DNA of 64,000 bases from an uncultured bacterium (GCA_945920215.1 CAMEJM010000006.1:41728-105727), one strand, 5' to 3'. Positions 16,940 through 26,611 are shown, numbered from the stretch's first letter. Notes: generated by a model not told the origin, from the letters alone. Program-made: numbers and translations.

Positions 16940-18306
16940 TTCCCGCTCTCCTCCTCTTTGTCGGAGGCGCGCGCGGTAACGGCGTCCAATATGGGATGCG
17001 CCAGCTTCACTTCCGCGAAGCGGAGCCGTCCCTCTTCGGTTTCCGTAACCGTGACGGTCAGGTCCCGCCAGACAAAGGTATCGTCAGGCTCCGGGGCGTG
17101 ACCGAGCTGCTCCGTCACCCACGCGCCGACCGTCTTGACGCGGCTGACGTTCACCTTGCCGCGATATCCCATGTCGCGGAACATCTCGCCCATAGTACAC
17201 GCCGCGCCGACGCGGAAATAGTTGCCGCCCAGCTTCATGAAACGGTTGTTGACCACGTCGTCTTCGTCAAAAATCTCGCCGACCAGCTCTTCCAGAAAGT
17301 CCTCGACCGTGACAATCCCACGCACGCGCCCGCTGTCGGGGTCGCGCACGATTGCCATCGTCACCTTGGCGCGGCTCATCTGCTCCAGCAAACGGTCGAT
17401 CCCCGCGTCCAGCGTGGTATAGAAGGGCGGCGCGCAAAGCTGCCCCAAACTCAATTCTTCCTGTTTGAGATAGGCTTTCAGGTAGTTGCGTATCTGCAGA
17501 ACGCCGACGATATGGTCGATATCGCCGTCCCATACCGGGAAGCGCGAATATTTATGGTCACGGATGATTTTCATCACGCTGTCATGGTCGGCGTGCAAAT
17601 CAATGCCCACCACGTCCTCGCGCAGGGTCAGCACGTCCGCCACAGTGGTTTCCGCAAACTCAAGCGCCGATTGCAGCAAATCTCCCTGCTCCGCGTCGAT
17701 CACGCCTTCCTCCTCAACCGCGTCGATGATGGTAGACAATTCCTCCTCCGTTACCGTCGGCTCCTCCTTGACGCGGAACAGCTTGGCGGTCAGAGCGTTG
17801 ACGCCGCGGAAAATAATGGACACAGGGTATAACAGAACCGTCAGCACCTTCAGTGACGGCGCAATCTGCATGGCGAACCGATCCGCGTGCGCGACGGCAT
17901 AGCTCTTCGGAATCAGATCCGCAAAGAAAAAGACAATCAGGGTTGTGACCACGGTGGCGACCGCAGTGGCGACCGCCTGCTTTTCAACCGAGCTGCCGAA
18001 CATACTGAACACCAGCTGCGTTGCAACCGAGGCGCCGCCGATCTGAAGAATATTGACCCCTATCAGAATGGTGGTGAGCACCTGATCAAACCGTTCGCTG
18101 AGCGCGAGCGTCAGCTTGGCGCGGCGGTTCCCCTCCCCTGCCAGATTGCGCAGGCGGATTTTGTTCACCGCCGCAAGGGAATTCTCCGCCGCGGAAAAAT
18201 ACGCGCTGCCGAGAATCATCAGAAGATAGGCAATCAACAGCCAGATTTGTGTAGCGCCCACGTGAAAATCAAGTAAAAAACCTTGACCGGGACCTTGAGA
18301 GTCCAT
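16936..18306 (-). CDS. CNNM/CorC-type (HlyC/CorC family) membrane protein, first paralogue
   Basis: A 456-residue paralogue of the next gene, with the same order: DUF21 membrane domain (SAAENSLAAVNKIRLRNLAGEGNRRA), then a CBS pair (DVLTLREDVVGIDL; SRFPVWDGDIDHIVGVL; MSRAKVTMAIVRDPDSGRVRGIVTVEDFLEELVG), and a C-terminal CorC_HlyC domain with TVGAWVTEQLG. One CBS insertion, RDPDSGRVRG, replaces the usual DEYGGTMG, a difference that may alter nucleotide sensing. It is the first gene of a three-gene operon from a consensus promoter located in the 3' end of spoVB. The ATG has AAGGGG about 13 bases upstream; a slightly later start is possible. Confidence 0.88.
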   Translation of the reverse strand: MDSQGPGQGFLLDFHVGATQIWLLIAYLLMILGSAYFSAAENSLAAVNKIRLRNLAGEGNRRAKLTLALSERFDQVLTTILIGVNILQIGGASVATQLVFSMFGSSVEKQAVATAVATVVTTLIVFFFADLIPKSYAVAHADRFAMQIAPSLKVLTVLLYPVSIIFRGVNALTAKLFRVKEEPTVTEEELSTIIDAVEEEGVIDAEQGDLLQSALEFAETTVADVLTLREDVVGIDLHADHDSVMKIIRDHKYSRFPVWDGDIDHIVGVLQIRNYLKAYLKQEELSLGQLCAPPFYTTLDAGIDRLLEQMSRAKVTMAIVRDPDSGRVRGIVTVEDFLEELVGEIFDEDDVVNNRFMKLGGNYFRVGAACTMGEMFRDMGYRGKVNVSRVKTVGAWVTEQLGHAPEPDDTFVWRDLTVTVTETEEGRLRFAEVKLAHPILDAVTARASDKEEESGK

Positions 18307-18345
18307 GAAAAGAAACCAACCCCTTTTGGTTATATATTACTGTAT

Positions 18346-18374
18346 AGTATATCAAACCGCTCACAGGATGTCAA
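18346..18374 (-). promoter_or_regulatory. Consensus sigma-A promoter for the corC-corC-SLOG operon
   Basis: Minus-strand TTGACA, 17-bp spacer, TATACT. The -35 lies inside the last codons of the spoVB-like gene. Confidence 0.85.
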
Positions 18375-19908
18375 GGCGAGGCGCGCCGCCCTTTGCGCGC
18401 AGACGGGAAATCCCGCTGACGGCGGCGAGCACGCAGAGATACACGGCTGCGGCAAAAATCATTTGCGCCATCAGCCACGGCACGTTGACGGTATAGGAAT
18501 CGATATGGAACAGGGCTCTGACCGAAAACGCCGCGAGCAGCGCCGCCGCGCCGGGAAGAAGAATCGAGCGCACCGGCGAATACCGCAGATGGGCAACGCG
18601 GCAAAGGCGGGCAAGGCTCAGCGTAAAGTTGAACGCCTCCGCGATGACGATCACATAGATATACCCCACCGCCCCCTGCGAGGGCAGAATGAGAATCACC
18701 AGCAGAATGCTCAGGCAGGAGTCGGCGATATTGACCCACATGGACCAGACCTGCTCTCCGAGCCCCTTGAGCGCGCAGTCGGTCACATGGTCGAGGAACA
18801 TCAGCGGCACCACGGGGGCAAGCAGACGGATATACCGCCCCGCAAGCTCACTGTGATAGAGCGCTACGCCGAGGTCACGTGAGAAAACCGCCAGCACCGC
18901 GGTACAGCCCATGGCAAACACCGTCGTCAGGTGCAGGGCGCGGGAAGCGATGCGGTCCACCTGCCGTCTTTCCCCGCGCGCGCAATGCTCCGCGAACACG
19001 GGCACAAGCAGCCCCGAAAACGAGGACAGCACCGCCATGGGATACAACACGACCGGCAGAGCCATTCCGTCGAGGGTGCCGTAGGTGCCGAGCGCCTCCT
19101 CTTTGGTACGGCGCCCCCCGTGCGTCAGGGAGCGCGGAATCAGAATATGCTCCACCGTCAGAAGCCCGGAGCGTATGTAGGAGGAAAACGCCACCGGAAG
19201 CGCGATGTGCAGAAGCCGCCGGTTCATGCCGCGCGCGTCTCCCCCTCCGCCACGGATACGGCGGCGGTCCCGGAGATACCGCACGGACAACAGCGCGCAG
19301 CTCAACCCCTGCGCGATTGCCGCGCCCGCCACGACCGCGGCGCAGGTATACTCCATGCCGCGAGGCGCCATCACCCCCAATAGACAGACTGTGATGCCGA
19401 TCCGCGCCGCCTGCTCCGCCACCTGAATGCCGGAAGCGCCGAACACCCGCCCCACGGCGGTGAAATACCCGTTCATCACCGCGCAGAGAGAAAAGGCAGG
19501 CAGGGACAGCGCAAGAAACCGCAGGGAAAGGACGGTGCGCGCGTCCCCCAGTACATACACCCCGAAAAGAGGCGCCGCAAAAAACAAAATCAGGCAGGCG
19601 ACGCCCGAAAAGCAGAGGGCATAGCAAGTGGCGCGCCGAAGCGCCGCACGCGCCGCCGCCTCCTCCCCGCGCCCGAGGCTCTCCGACACCAGCCGCATCA
19701 CCGCAAGCTGCACCCCGGACGTGGCAAAGGTCACGGCAAAGCCTTGAATACTGATGACCAAAGCAAACAGCCCCATGCCCTCTGCGCCGATGCGCTCCGA
19801 CAGATACGCATTGTAGCTGACGCCGACGGTGCGCATCAGAAGCGCGGCGGCAGCCATGAAAATCGCGTTGAACAAAAACCGCCGCATACGTTCGCTCATT
19901 CCGTTCAT
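18361..19908 (-). CDS. SpoVB/MurJ-like polysaccharide flippase (MATE-like)
   Basis: A 515-residue protein of about 14 hydrophobic segments from the MOP superfamily (PST/SpoVB branch). It begins with FLFNAIFMAAAALLMRTVGVSYNAYLSERIGAEGMGLF, the typical SpoVB/MurJ N-terminal amphipathic and TM1 region. SpoVB is needed for spore cortex formation and probably flips lipid-linked precursors, consistent with the sporulating host. Start choice is uncertain: ATG codons at 19908 and 19899 follow G-rich runs, and the second has the better-spaced site (GGGGGA). The gene is divergent from the noc-like gene. Its last codons carry the promoter of the next operon. Confidence 0.85.
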   Translation of the reverse strand: MNGMSERMRRFLFNAIFMAAAALLMRTVGVSYNAYLSERIGAEGMGLFALVISIQGFAVTFATSGVQLAVMRLVSESLGRGEEAAARAALRRATCYALCFSGVACLILFFAAPLFGVYVLGDARTVLSLRFLALSLPAFSLCAVMNGYFTAVGRVFGASGIQVAEQAARIGITVCLLGVMAPRGMEYTCAAVVAGAAIAQGLSCALLSVRYLRDRRRIRGGGGDARGMNRRLLHIALPVAFSSYIRSGLLTVEHILIPRSLTHGGRRTKEEALGTYGTLDGMALPVVLYPMAVLSSFSGLLVPVFAEHCARGERRQVDRIASRALHLTTVFAMGCTAVLAVFSRDLGVALYHSELAGRYIRLLAPVVPLMFLDHVTDCALKGLGEQVWSMWVNIADSCLSILLVILILPSQGAVGYIYVIVIAEAFNFTLSLARLCRVAHLRYSPVRSILLPGAAALLAAFSVRALFHIDSYTVNVPWLMAQMIFAAAVYLCVLAAVSGISRLRAKGGAPRLDIL

Positions 19909-20030
19909 CCCCCGTTCCCCTGTTACCCAATATCCTATGGCGCGCGCATGGGAAAAATTCCGGAGGCGGCGGCAATGCGACTTGTTTCGCCCCATGCGGA
20001 GTGATAGCATGATGCGGGAGGTGAAATCCG

Positions 20031-20867
20031 ATGGACAGAAGAAACATGTGCGGAGAGGGGATCTGTGAGCTGGACCCCGCAATCATTATGCCCAACCCCG
20101 CACAGCCCCGTAAGAATTTCGGCGAAGAAGAAATGAATCGCTTGGCGGAAAGTATCCGTCAATGGGGAATCCTGCAGCCGCTGACCGTGCGCGCGCGCAA
20201 CGACGGCAGCCATATTCTGTATGAGTTGGTCGCGGGAGAGCGGCGTATGCGCGCAGGCGTGATGGCGGGGCTGACCCGCGTCCCTTGCCGCGTGATACGT
20301 GCGGACGAGGAAAGCAGCGCCGAAATGGCGATCGTCGAAAACCTCCAGCGGAAAGACCTTGACCCCTTTGAGGAGGCAGGCGCCATTAAAGTGTTACTGG
20401 AGCTATACGGCATGACGCAGGACGGGCTTGCGGAGCGGCTTTCCGTCTCTCAGTCCTATATTGCCAACAAGCTGCGGCTTCTGCGCATGAGCGACGAGGA
20501 GCGCGAGAAAATCCGCGCCGCCTCTCTGACAGAGCGGCACGCACGGGCGCTTTTGCGTATCAAAGACGATAAAGTACGCTTGGCGGCGCTGGAGACGGTT
20601 GCGGCGCGCGGCTACAATGTACAGCAGACCGAAGAATATATAGACAAGCTGCTTGAAAAAGCAAGCAAGGAACCGCCGCAGAAAAGGAAAATCAAAGGCG
20701 CCATCAAGGACCTGCGCCTGTTCTATAACTCCCTTGACCGCGCCCTCGGAATCATGCGCGGCGCGGGAATGTACACCAACTGCCGAAAACGCATGACGGA
20801 CGAGGGCGTGGAGGTGACCATTCTGATCCATCCGAAAGAAAAGGCGGGGCACCGGAGCGGGGGATAA
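20031..20867 (+). CDS. noc: Noc-like ParB-family nucleoid occlusion / partition protein
   Basis: A 278-residue ParB/Noc protein. Residues about 13-110 are the ParB CTPase domain with GERRMRAG (CTP-binding box) and ENLQRKDLDPFEEA. A helix-turn-helix follows (TQDGLAERLSVSQSYIANKLRLLRM, about 130-155). The C-terminal dimerisation part (AIKDLRLFYNSLDRALGIMRGAGM) resembles Noc more than Spo0J. Noc binds NBS sites and membranes and blocks division over the nucleoid. No parA/soj lies beside it, which also favours Noc over ParB. A GGGAGGTGA ribosome site supports the ATG. Its stop is overlapped by a terminator. Confidence 0.85.
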   Translation: MDRRNMCGEGICELDPAIIMPNPAQPRKNFGEEEMNRLAESIRQWGILQPLTVRARNDGSHILYELVAGERRMRAGVMAGLTRVPCRVIRADEESSAEMAIVENLQRKDLDPFEEAGAIKVLLELYGMTQDGLAERLSVSQSYIANKLRLLRMSDEEREKIRAASLTERHARALLRIKDDKVRLAALETVAARGYNVQQTEEYIDKLLEKASKEPPQKRKIKGAIKDLRLFYNSLDRALGIMRGAGMYTNCRKRMTDEGVEVTILIHPKEKAGHRSGG

Positions 20868-20888
20868 TCCCTTGCCCGGTGCTTTTCC
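20847..20888 (+). terminator. Intrinsic terminator overlapping the end of noc
   Basis: GCACCGG and CCGGTGC form the stem, followed by TTTTCCC. The left arm lies within the last codons of the noc-like gene. Confidence 0.7.
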
Positions 20889-21108
20889 CTTTCCGAAGCA
20901 GTCTCATTTTTCTTTATTGGCTTGATATAATGCAAAGTTTCCTTTCCGTTCACGATCAATTGTGAAAAACAAACGCCGAAAGAATAGTTTTATGGCAAGT
21001 TCGCTTTCCATGCGTTTGAGGCAACCGTTACAATGCGCAAAAGCAAAGCGGTGGATTCGGGCATAGGGCAATCCCCCGTTTCCTGCGCGCGCCCGTGCGC
21101 GGGCGCGC

Positions 21109-21138
21109 TTGACAAGCCCCCCTCGGATGGGGTACAAT
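21109..21138 (+). promoter_or_regulatory. Strong sigma-A promoter for the regulator-addB operon
   Basis: TTGACA, 18-bp spacer, TACAAT, 37 bp before the ATG at 21175. Confidence 0.85.
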
Positions 21139-21174
21139 ATGTTCAGTATCAAACGCCTGACAGGAGGGTTCATC

Positions 21175-21762
21175 ATGCGTTATCAAGCCTGCGTGATTTC
21201 AAAAGACGCCGCTTTTTCCCAATTCGTATACCTGACGCTTCTGACCCGCCTGCGTAAGGTCTGCATTTTCAAGGGAGAGGCAGAGCTGCCGGAGGCGGAT
21301 ATCTATGTGGTGGACCTTGACACCTGTGAGCTGCCGCGGCATTTGCAGGGTACCGTCCTCTGCTGCTCCGCGACCCGCGACAAGCCGACGGACTTTCCTT
21401 ACCTTTGGGCGGACCGTCCGTTCCGTCCCGCGCGTATGCTTGCCCTCCTTGACCTGAGCGATTCCCCGGATGACGAGCTGTACGTGATGCGGGAACGCCA
21501 GAGCGCTTTGGTTGCCGGTGAAGAAATATCGCTTTCCTCCCGTGAATACGCGCTTTTGCGCGCCCTGTACGAGGCAAAAGGCGAATATGTCACCCGCGAG
21601 GCGTTGCTCAAAACCGTTTGGGGAGATACCGAGAGCGATCCGGGAGTGGTGAACGTATACATTCATTATCTCCGCCGGAAGCTGGAGCGGGGCGGACACC
21701 GCTTTATCGCCTCTTCCCGCGGGCTCGGCTATGCGCTCAAATCGGGAGGTGCGGCAGACTGA
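21175..21762 (+). CDS. OmpR-type winged-helix regulator with atypical receiver domain
   Basis: A 195-residue protein. The C-terminal half (residues about 100-192) is a full OmpR/PhoB winged helix: EEISLSSREYALLRALYEAKGEYVTREALLKTVWG, VVNVYIHYLRRKLERGG, GLGYAL. The N-terminal 90 residues are shorter than a normal receiver. They keep a central DLD after a hydrophobic strand (IYVVDLDTCEL) but lack the paired acidic residues after strand 1 (VISKDAAF), so it is probably a pseudo-receiver working without phosphorylation. No kinase gene is adjacent. AGGAGG precedes the ATG, and the stop overlaps the addB ATG by one base (TGATG). It may control the operon or respond to an unknown signal. Confidence 0.82.
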   Translation: MRYQACVISKDAAFSQFVYLTLLTRLRKVCIFKGEAELPEADIYVVDLDTCELPRHLQGTVLCCSATRDKPTDFPYLWADRPFRPARMLALLDLSDSPDDELYVMRERQSALVAGEEISLSSREYALLRALYEAKGEYVTREALLKTVWGDTESDPGVVNVYIHYLRRKLERGGHRFIASSRGLGYALKSGGAAD

Positions 21763-24700
21763 TGTTCAGACTGATAACAGGGGACGCCGGCAGTGGCAAA
21801 ACCACGCGGTTAACCGAATCTGTCCGCGCCGACCTCGCCGCGGCAAGGCATATCCTTTTGATCGTGCCGGAGCAGCAGACCGTCACAACCGAGCGCGCCA
21901 TGGCGGGTATTCTGCCGCCCGAAGCCTGCCTTTTTTTCGAGGTGACCAATTTCACCCGCCTCTCGGACACGGTATTCCGCATGTGCGGCGGCTTGGCAGG
22001 CAAATCATGCACGCCCGCGGAGGAGCAGGTTCTGATGTGGCGCACGCTCAGCGAGTTATCTCCGCTTCTGCATACCCTCCGCGACCGTCCCGACGCACGC
22101 GCGGTAACCAAAATGCGCGCCGTGGTTCATGAGCTGCGCGCGGCGCGCCTGTCGCCGGGGGTTCTGGAAGCCGCGGCAAACGGCGTTGCCGACTCCGCCT
22201 TATCCGATAAATTGCATGACTATGCGCTGATTTCCTCTACATACCACGCGCTGCTCAGCGAGTATTTTACCGACTCCGCGGACAGGCTTGACCGCTTGGC
22301 GGAAATGCTGTACGAGAAAAAACCGCTCGCGGACTATGCCGTCTATCTGGACGGCTTTTCAAGTTATACCGAACAGCAATACGCCGTCATTGACGCCCTG
22401 ATGCACTGTCACAGCCTGTGCGTGACCCTGTGCACCCCGCCCCATCCGCAGAAGAACCTCTGCGCTTTGGAAGCGCTTTACACACGTGACAAGCTGCTTG
22501 CCATGGCAAGCAGCGCGGGAGTCCCGTGCGAAACCGAGCGGCTTGAGGGCAGCCGCCGCCTGACCGACCCGGCGCTCGCCTTTGCAGCCGAAAATATATA
22601 CCGCGTGGACTACGCCTCACTGAGCCCTTATGAGGGGAAGCCGAGCGACGCGCTGACCATGGTGGAAGCCCCCGACCCGACCGAAGCGTGCGCCTTTGTG
22701 GCAGCGGACATTCTGCGCCGCGTACAGGAGCAGGGCTGCCGTTACGCAGACTTCGCGGTCATCTGTTCTTCCGCCGCCTCTTACGAGGGCGTGCTTGACG
22801 CGGCGTTGGCGCAAAACGGAATCCCCTGTTTTTTTTCTCATTCCGCCGACACGCTTTCCCTTGCCTGCGTAAAGATGATTTTCTGCGCCTACGCGGTCAT
22901 TTGCGGCAACTTCCGCACCGACGACGTGATCGCGTACCTCAAATGCGGCGCCGCCGGCATCGGAAGCGATGTATGCGACGAATTGGAGCTGTACGCCGAG
23001 ACATGGAAGTTGGACGGCGCGCGGTGGTACGATACCGACGACTGGAACATGAGCCCGGACGGCTTGGAGGCGCCTCACAGCGAGGGGCGCCGCGCCTATA
23101 TCCGAGACAAACTGGACCGTATCAATACAGCGCGGAAAACCTTTGTCCCCCCGCTGCACGCTTTCGCGGAGATTGCAAAAGAACCGCATACGGTTGCCAT
23201 GCACGCGCGGGCGTTGACCGAATTTCTGCTTGCCATCGTTCTGCCCGCGCAGTTGGACAGCCGTGCCGAAGCGCTCGCCGCCTGCGCCGACAACCTCGCG
23301 CAGTCCTATGAACAGCTTTGGGAAGTCATCTGCGACGCGCTGGACACGCTTTGTCTGCTCCTGCCGGACACCGTCATGCGTGCGGACGAGTTCTCCGACC
23401 TGTTGAAGCTGTTGCTCGGCGCCGTCCGGCTGGGCAGTCTGCCGTCTTCTTTGGACGAGGTGACCGTCGGGGAAGCCGCGCTGATCCGCTCGGAGGCAGT
23501 CCCGTATGTCTATCTGCTCGGCGTCAACGAGGGGGAATTCCCCGCCGCGCCGCAAGAGAGCAGCGCCTTTACGGAACAGGAACGCATTTCGCTCGCCGCC
23601 CTCGGCGCTCCGACCCCCGATTCAGCGGAGATCCGCGCCGCCAGACAACTCTACACTTTCTACCGTGCGCTGACCCTGACAAGCAAAAGCGCCTGCGTGA
23701 TCTGGTCGCGCACGGGCGCCGCGATGGAAGCCGCCGCCCCCTCGGACGCGGTGGTACGCCTGCGCCGGCTTCTCGGCAACTCCTATCCCGTCCTGTACCT
23801 CTCGCGTGAGAACCTGCCCGACCGCATTCGCAGCGCCGGGGAAGCGCTTGCGCGTTTAGGTCAGTGCGAAGGCACAAATACAGGCGCCGCTCTGAAGCAA
23901 GCCCTGCACGGAGACCCCAAGGGGCAAATTGCCGTTGCGGCTCTGGAGGAGCCTCTTTGCAATCGGGAACGCACGCTGACCCCCGCCGTTGCCGCCGATC
24001 TGTATGCCGGGGACATTGCTTTGACCGAAAGCCGACTCTCCAAATATCTTGCCTGTCCGCTCTCCTATTTCTGCACGTACACGCTGAAGCTTGATTCCGG
24101 GCGAGAAGCAGAGTTCAACGCCGCGCATATCGGTACCTTTCTTCACGCTTTGCTGGAACACTTCTTCGGCGAGGTCAGGGCGCGCGGGTGGAATATGCAC
24201 GCCCTGTCGGAGGAGCAGCAGCGCGACGTACTGGAAGCCGTATTCGATGAAGTTGTGTCCGAAACATTGCCGCCCGCGGAAGCGCAGCGCCCGCGCACGC
24301 ATTATCTGCTTTCGGCTCTGCGGCGCCATGCCGCCGCCGTGATTGCCTGTATGTGCGAGGAGTTGCGCCATTCCCGTTTTGAGCCGGCTATGTTTGAGGT
24401 GCCGATCGACCGCCGCAACCCGGACCTCCCGTCGCCCGTGGCGTTCCGTGCGGAGGACGGCACGCAGATTTTCGTCTACGGTGTGATCGACCGCGTGGAC
24501 ACCCTGCGTGTGGGAAATAACGTATACGTCCGCGTTGTCGACTATAAAACCGGCAAAATGAAGTTCTCCCCCGACAAAATTCCCGAGGGAGAATCCCTGC
24601 AAATGCCGCTTTATCTCTTCTCTCTCTTAAAGACAGACTCCGCCGCCTTCCGTGAAAAACTCGGCGTGAAAGAGGACGGGCGGATTCTGCCCGCAGGAGT

Positions 24701-25133
24701 GCTGTATCTCTCCTCGCTTGCCGATACGGGCGCAAGCAATACGCCCCCCGCGGGTGAGGAAGCGCAGGCGCTCGCCGCCCGCATCCCGCAGCGCAGCGGG
24801 CTGGTCGCAAGCGACCCTGCCATGCTCGCCGCCATGGACGACACGGGCGGAGACTATCTGCCCGTGAAATTCAAAAAGGACGGCACACCTGACGCCCGCT
24901 CCGAAAAGTATCTCTACACCCCCGAAATGTTTGACCGGCTGCTGGAAGAGATCGGACAGGTGCTGACCGACATTGCATCCGACATGAAGCACGGCAACCT
25001 TGCCGCAACGCCGATGCAGGACGGAAAAAGCGCCAAAGCGTGCGCATATTGCCCCTACAAACCGATCTGCCGCAACACCCGCAAGCCGACGGAAACCGTT
25101 GACGGCGGCGAAGAAACAGACGGGGAAGCCTGA
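21762..25133 (+). CDS. addB: ATP-dependent helicase/deoxyribonuclease subunit B
   Basis: AddB is the second subunit of the AddAB enzyme that resects double-strand breaks and recognises Chi. The 1123-residue protein begins with the Walker-A-like GDAGSGKTTRL. It ends in a RecB-type PD-(D/E)XK nuclease (YGVIDRVD, VVDYKTGK, LQMPLY) framed by four iron-sulfur Cys: one in ACPLSYF and three in CAYCPYKPIC. These are the AddB hallmarks. The ATG overlaps the stop of the winged-helix gene. Normally addA follows directly; here the next gene is deoA on the opposite strand, so addA must be elsewhere or absent. Length is close to the usual 1,150 residues. Confidence 0.92.
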   Translation: MFRLITGDAGSGKTTRLTESVRADLAAARHILLIVPEQQTVTTERAMAGILPPEACLFFEVTNFTRLSDTVFRMCGGLAGKSCTPAEEQVLMWRTLSELSPLLHTLRDRPDARAVTKMRAVVHELRAARLSPGVLEAAANGVADSALSDKLHDYALISSTYHALLSEYFTDSADRLDRLAEMLYEKKPLADYAVYLDGFSSYTEQQYAVIDALMHCHSLCVTLCTPPHPQKNLCALEALYTRDKLLAMASSAGVPCETERLEGSRRLTDPALAFAAENIYRVDYASLSPYEGKPSDALTMVEAPDPTEACAFVAADILRRVQEQGCRYADFAVICSSAASYEGVLDAALAQNGIPCFFSHSADTLSLACVKMIFCAYAVICGNFRTDDVIAYLKCGAAGIGSDVCDELELYAETWKLDGARWYDTDDWNMSPDGLEAPHSEGRRAYIRDKLDRINTARKTFVPPLHAFAEIAKEPHTVAMHARALTEFLLAIVLPAQLDSRAEALAACADNLAQSYEQLWEVICDALDTLCLLLPDTVMRADEFSDLLKLLLGAVRLGSLPSSLDEVTVGEAALIRSEAVPYVYLLGVNEGEFPAAPQESSAFTEQERISLAALGAPTPDSAEIRAARQLYTFYRALTLTSKSACVIWSRTGAAMEAAAPSDAVVRLRRLLGNSYPVLYLSRENLPDRIRSAGEALARLGQCEGTNTGAALKQALHGDPKGQIAVAALEEPLCNRERTLTPAVAADLYAGDIALTESRLSKYLACPLSYFCTYTLKLDSGREAEFNAAHIGTFLHALLEHFFGEVRARGWNMHALSEEQQRDVLEAVFDEVVSETLPPAEAQRPRTHYLLSALRRHAAAVIACMCEELRHSRFEPAMFEVPIDRRNPDLPSPVAFRAEDGTQIFVYGVIDRVDTLRVGNNVYVRVVDYKTGKMKFSPDKIPEGESLQMPLYLFSLLKTDSAAFREKLGVKEDGRILPAGVLYLSSLADTGASNTPPAGEEAQALAARIPQRSGLVASDPAMLAAMDDTGGDYLPVKFKKDGTPDARSEKYLYTPEMFDRLLEEIGQVLTDIASDMKHGNLAATPMQDGKSAKACAYCPYKPICRNTRKPTETVDGGEETDGEA

Positions 25134-25165
25134 GAGGCGCTCCGGCGGCAAAATACTACCCGAAA

Positions 25166-25206
25166 CGGAAAGGCAGGCGCCGACGGCGCCTGCCTGTTCT
25201 TTTATC
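25166..25206 (+). terminator. Intrinsic terminator after addB
   Basis: A stem of GGCAGGCGCC and GGCGCCTGCC is followed by a T-rich tail on the plus strand, between convergent addB and deoA. Confidence 0.85.
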
Positions 25207-25309
25207 TGTATCTGTCCTGGGAGCGCCGGGAGGCGCCCTGCGGAAACGCATCTCCTTCCGAAAGCCGTGCGCAAGACCCCTTGCGCATATGCAATGAATC
25301 CCGCCGCGC

Positions 25310-26611
25310 TTATTCCACCCTGCCCAGTATCAGAGGGCGAGGCGCGGGCGCCGTATCGGCGATATGCGTTGCCGCAAGGATAAGCGAAGTTGCCGTCTCG
25401 AAGCGCGTTTCATCCGAGGCGTACAGGGTGGCAAGAGGTTGCCCCGCCTCCACGCGATCCCCTGTTTTGGCGTGTAGTACAAGCCCCGCGGTATGGTCGA
25501 TGGTATCCTGCATGGTGTTGCGCCCCGCGCCGAGCGCGAGGGCTGCAAGCCCATATTGCTCCGCGTCTGTTTTCCGGATATATCCGCCGCGCGGAGCCGT
25601 GATTTCACGGCAGCACGCCGCTCGCGGGAAAAGAGAGGTGTCATATACCCACGCCGGATTCCCTCCCTGCGCTTCCACCATACGGGCAAGAGACGCCAGG
25701 GCAGTGCCGTCCCGGATCGCTTGCCGGGCACGAACTTCACATTCCTCGCGCGTGCCTTTTTCCGCCAAGGTCAGCATCTCGGCGGCGAGCGCCACCGACA
25801 GCTCCGTCAAATCCCCGGGGCCCTGCCCCCGCAAGGTATCGATGGCCTCTATGACCTCCAAAGAGTTCCCGACGGTGTTGCCGAGAGGGCTGTCCATATC
25901 GGTCAGCAGGGCGCACATCCGTTTCCCCGCGTTTCGTCCGATCTGCACCATCAAAGTAGCCAGTTCAAGACTCTGTTCATAGGTTTTCATGAAAGAGCCG
26001 CTGCCGCATTTGACGTCAAGCACAATGCAGTCGTCGTCCGCAGCGAGCTTCTTCCCCATGATACTGGAAGCAATCAGGGGCAGGCTGTCCACGGTGGCGG
26101 TCACGTCCCGCAGGGCGTACAGCTTCTTGTCAGCCGGGGCGAGGTCCGCGCTTTGCCCCACGATGGCAAGCCCTGTTTTGCGTACCATTTCAACGAATTC
26201 TTCAGGGCTGAAATCCGTTCTCAGCCCGGTAAAGGACTCCAGCTTATCCACGGTGCCGCCTGTATGCCCCAGTCCTCGCCCGCTCATCTTGGCGACCTTG
26301 ACGCCGAGCGACGCGACAATGGGAGCAACCACAAGGCTGGTCTTGTCTCCGACGCCGCCCGTGGAATGCTTGTCGACGCGCAGTCCGCCCAAATCCGGCA
26401 AGCACAGCGTCTCTCCGGAGTCGCGGATGGCAAGGGTCAATGCGGTAGTCTCCTCCGCGGTCATGCCGCTGTACCAGATCGCCATGCACAGGGCGGACGC
26501 CTGATAATCCGGGATCTCTCCCGCCGTATACCCTGTCACGAACGCACGGATTTCCTCATCCGTCAGTCGGTAGCCGTCGCGCTTCTTCTTGATGATATCG
26601 TACATTCGCAT
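25310..26611 (-). CDS. deoA: Pyrimidine-nucleoside (thymidine) phosphorylase
   Basis: This enzyme phosphorolyses thymidine, uridine or deoxyuridine to base plus (deoxy)ribose 1-phosphate. The 433-residue protein opens MRMYDIIKKKRDGYRLTDEEI, typical of the family. It contains the signature VDKHSTGGVGDKTSLVVAP (phosphate and sugar site), followed by MSGRGLGHTGGT. AAGGAGGT lies 12 bases before ATG 26611; a second ATG two codons later is also possible. It is the last gene of the deoC-deoD-cdd-deoA cluster on the minus strand. The 72-bp gap to cdd has no terminator. The ribose 1-phosphate product is a DeoB substrate. Confidence 0.94.
   Translation of the reverse strand: MRMYDIIKKKRDGYRLTDEEIRAFVTGYTAGEIPDYQASALCMAIWYSGMTAEETTALTLAIRDSGETLCLPDLGGLRVDKHSTGGVGDKTSLVVAPIVASLGVKVAKMSGRGLGHTGGTVDKLESFTGLRTDFSPEEFVEMVRKTGLAIVGQSADLAPADKKLYALRDVTATVDSLPLIASSIMGKKLAADDDCIVLDVKCGSGSFMKTYEQSLELATLMVQIGRNAGKRMCALLTDMDSPLGNTVGNSLEVIEAIDTLRGQGPGDLTELSVALAAEMLTLAEKGTREECEVRARQAIRDGTALASLARMVEAQGGNPAWVYDTSLFPRAACCREITAPRGGYIRKTDAEQYGLAALALGAGRNTMQDTIDHTAGLVLHAKTGDRVEAGQPLATLYASDETRFETATSLILAATHIADTAPAPRPLILGRVE

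Noticed and set aside
20031..20867. Chromosome origin region (parB/spo0J near oriC)
   Set aside because: The ParB-like gene lacks parA/soj, gidB, dnaA or DnaA-box clusters nearby, and its C-terminus looks more like Noc.
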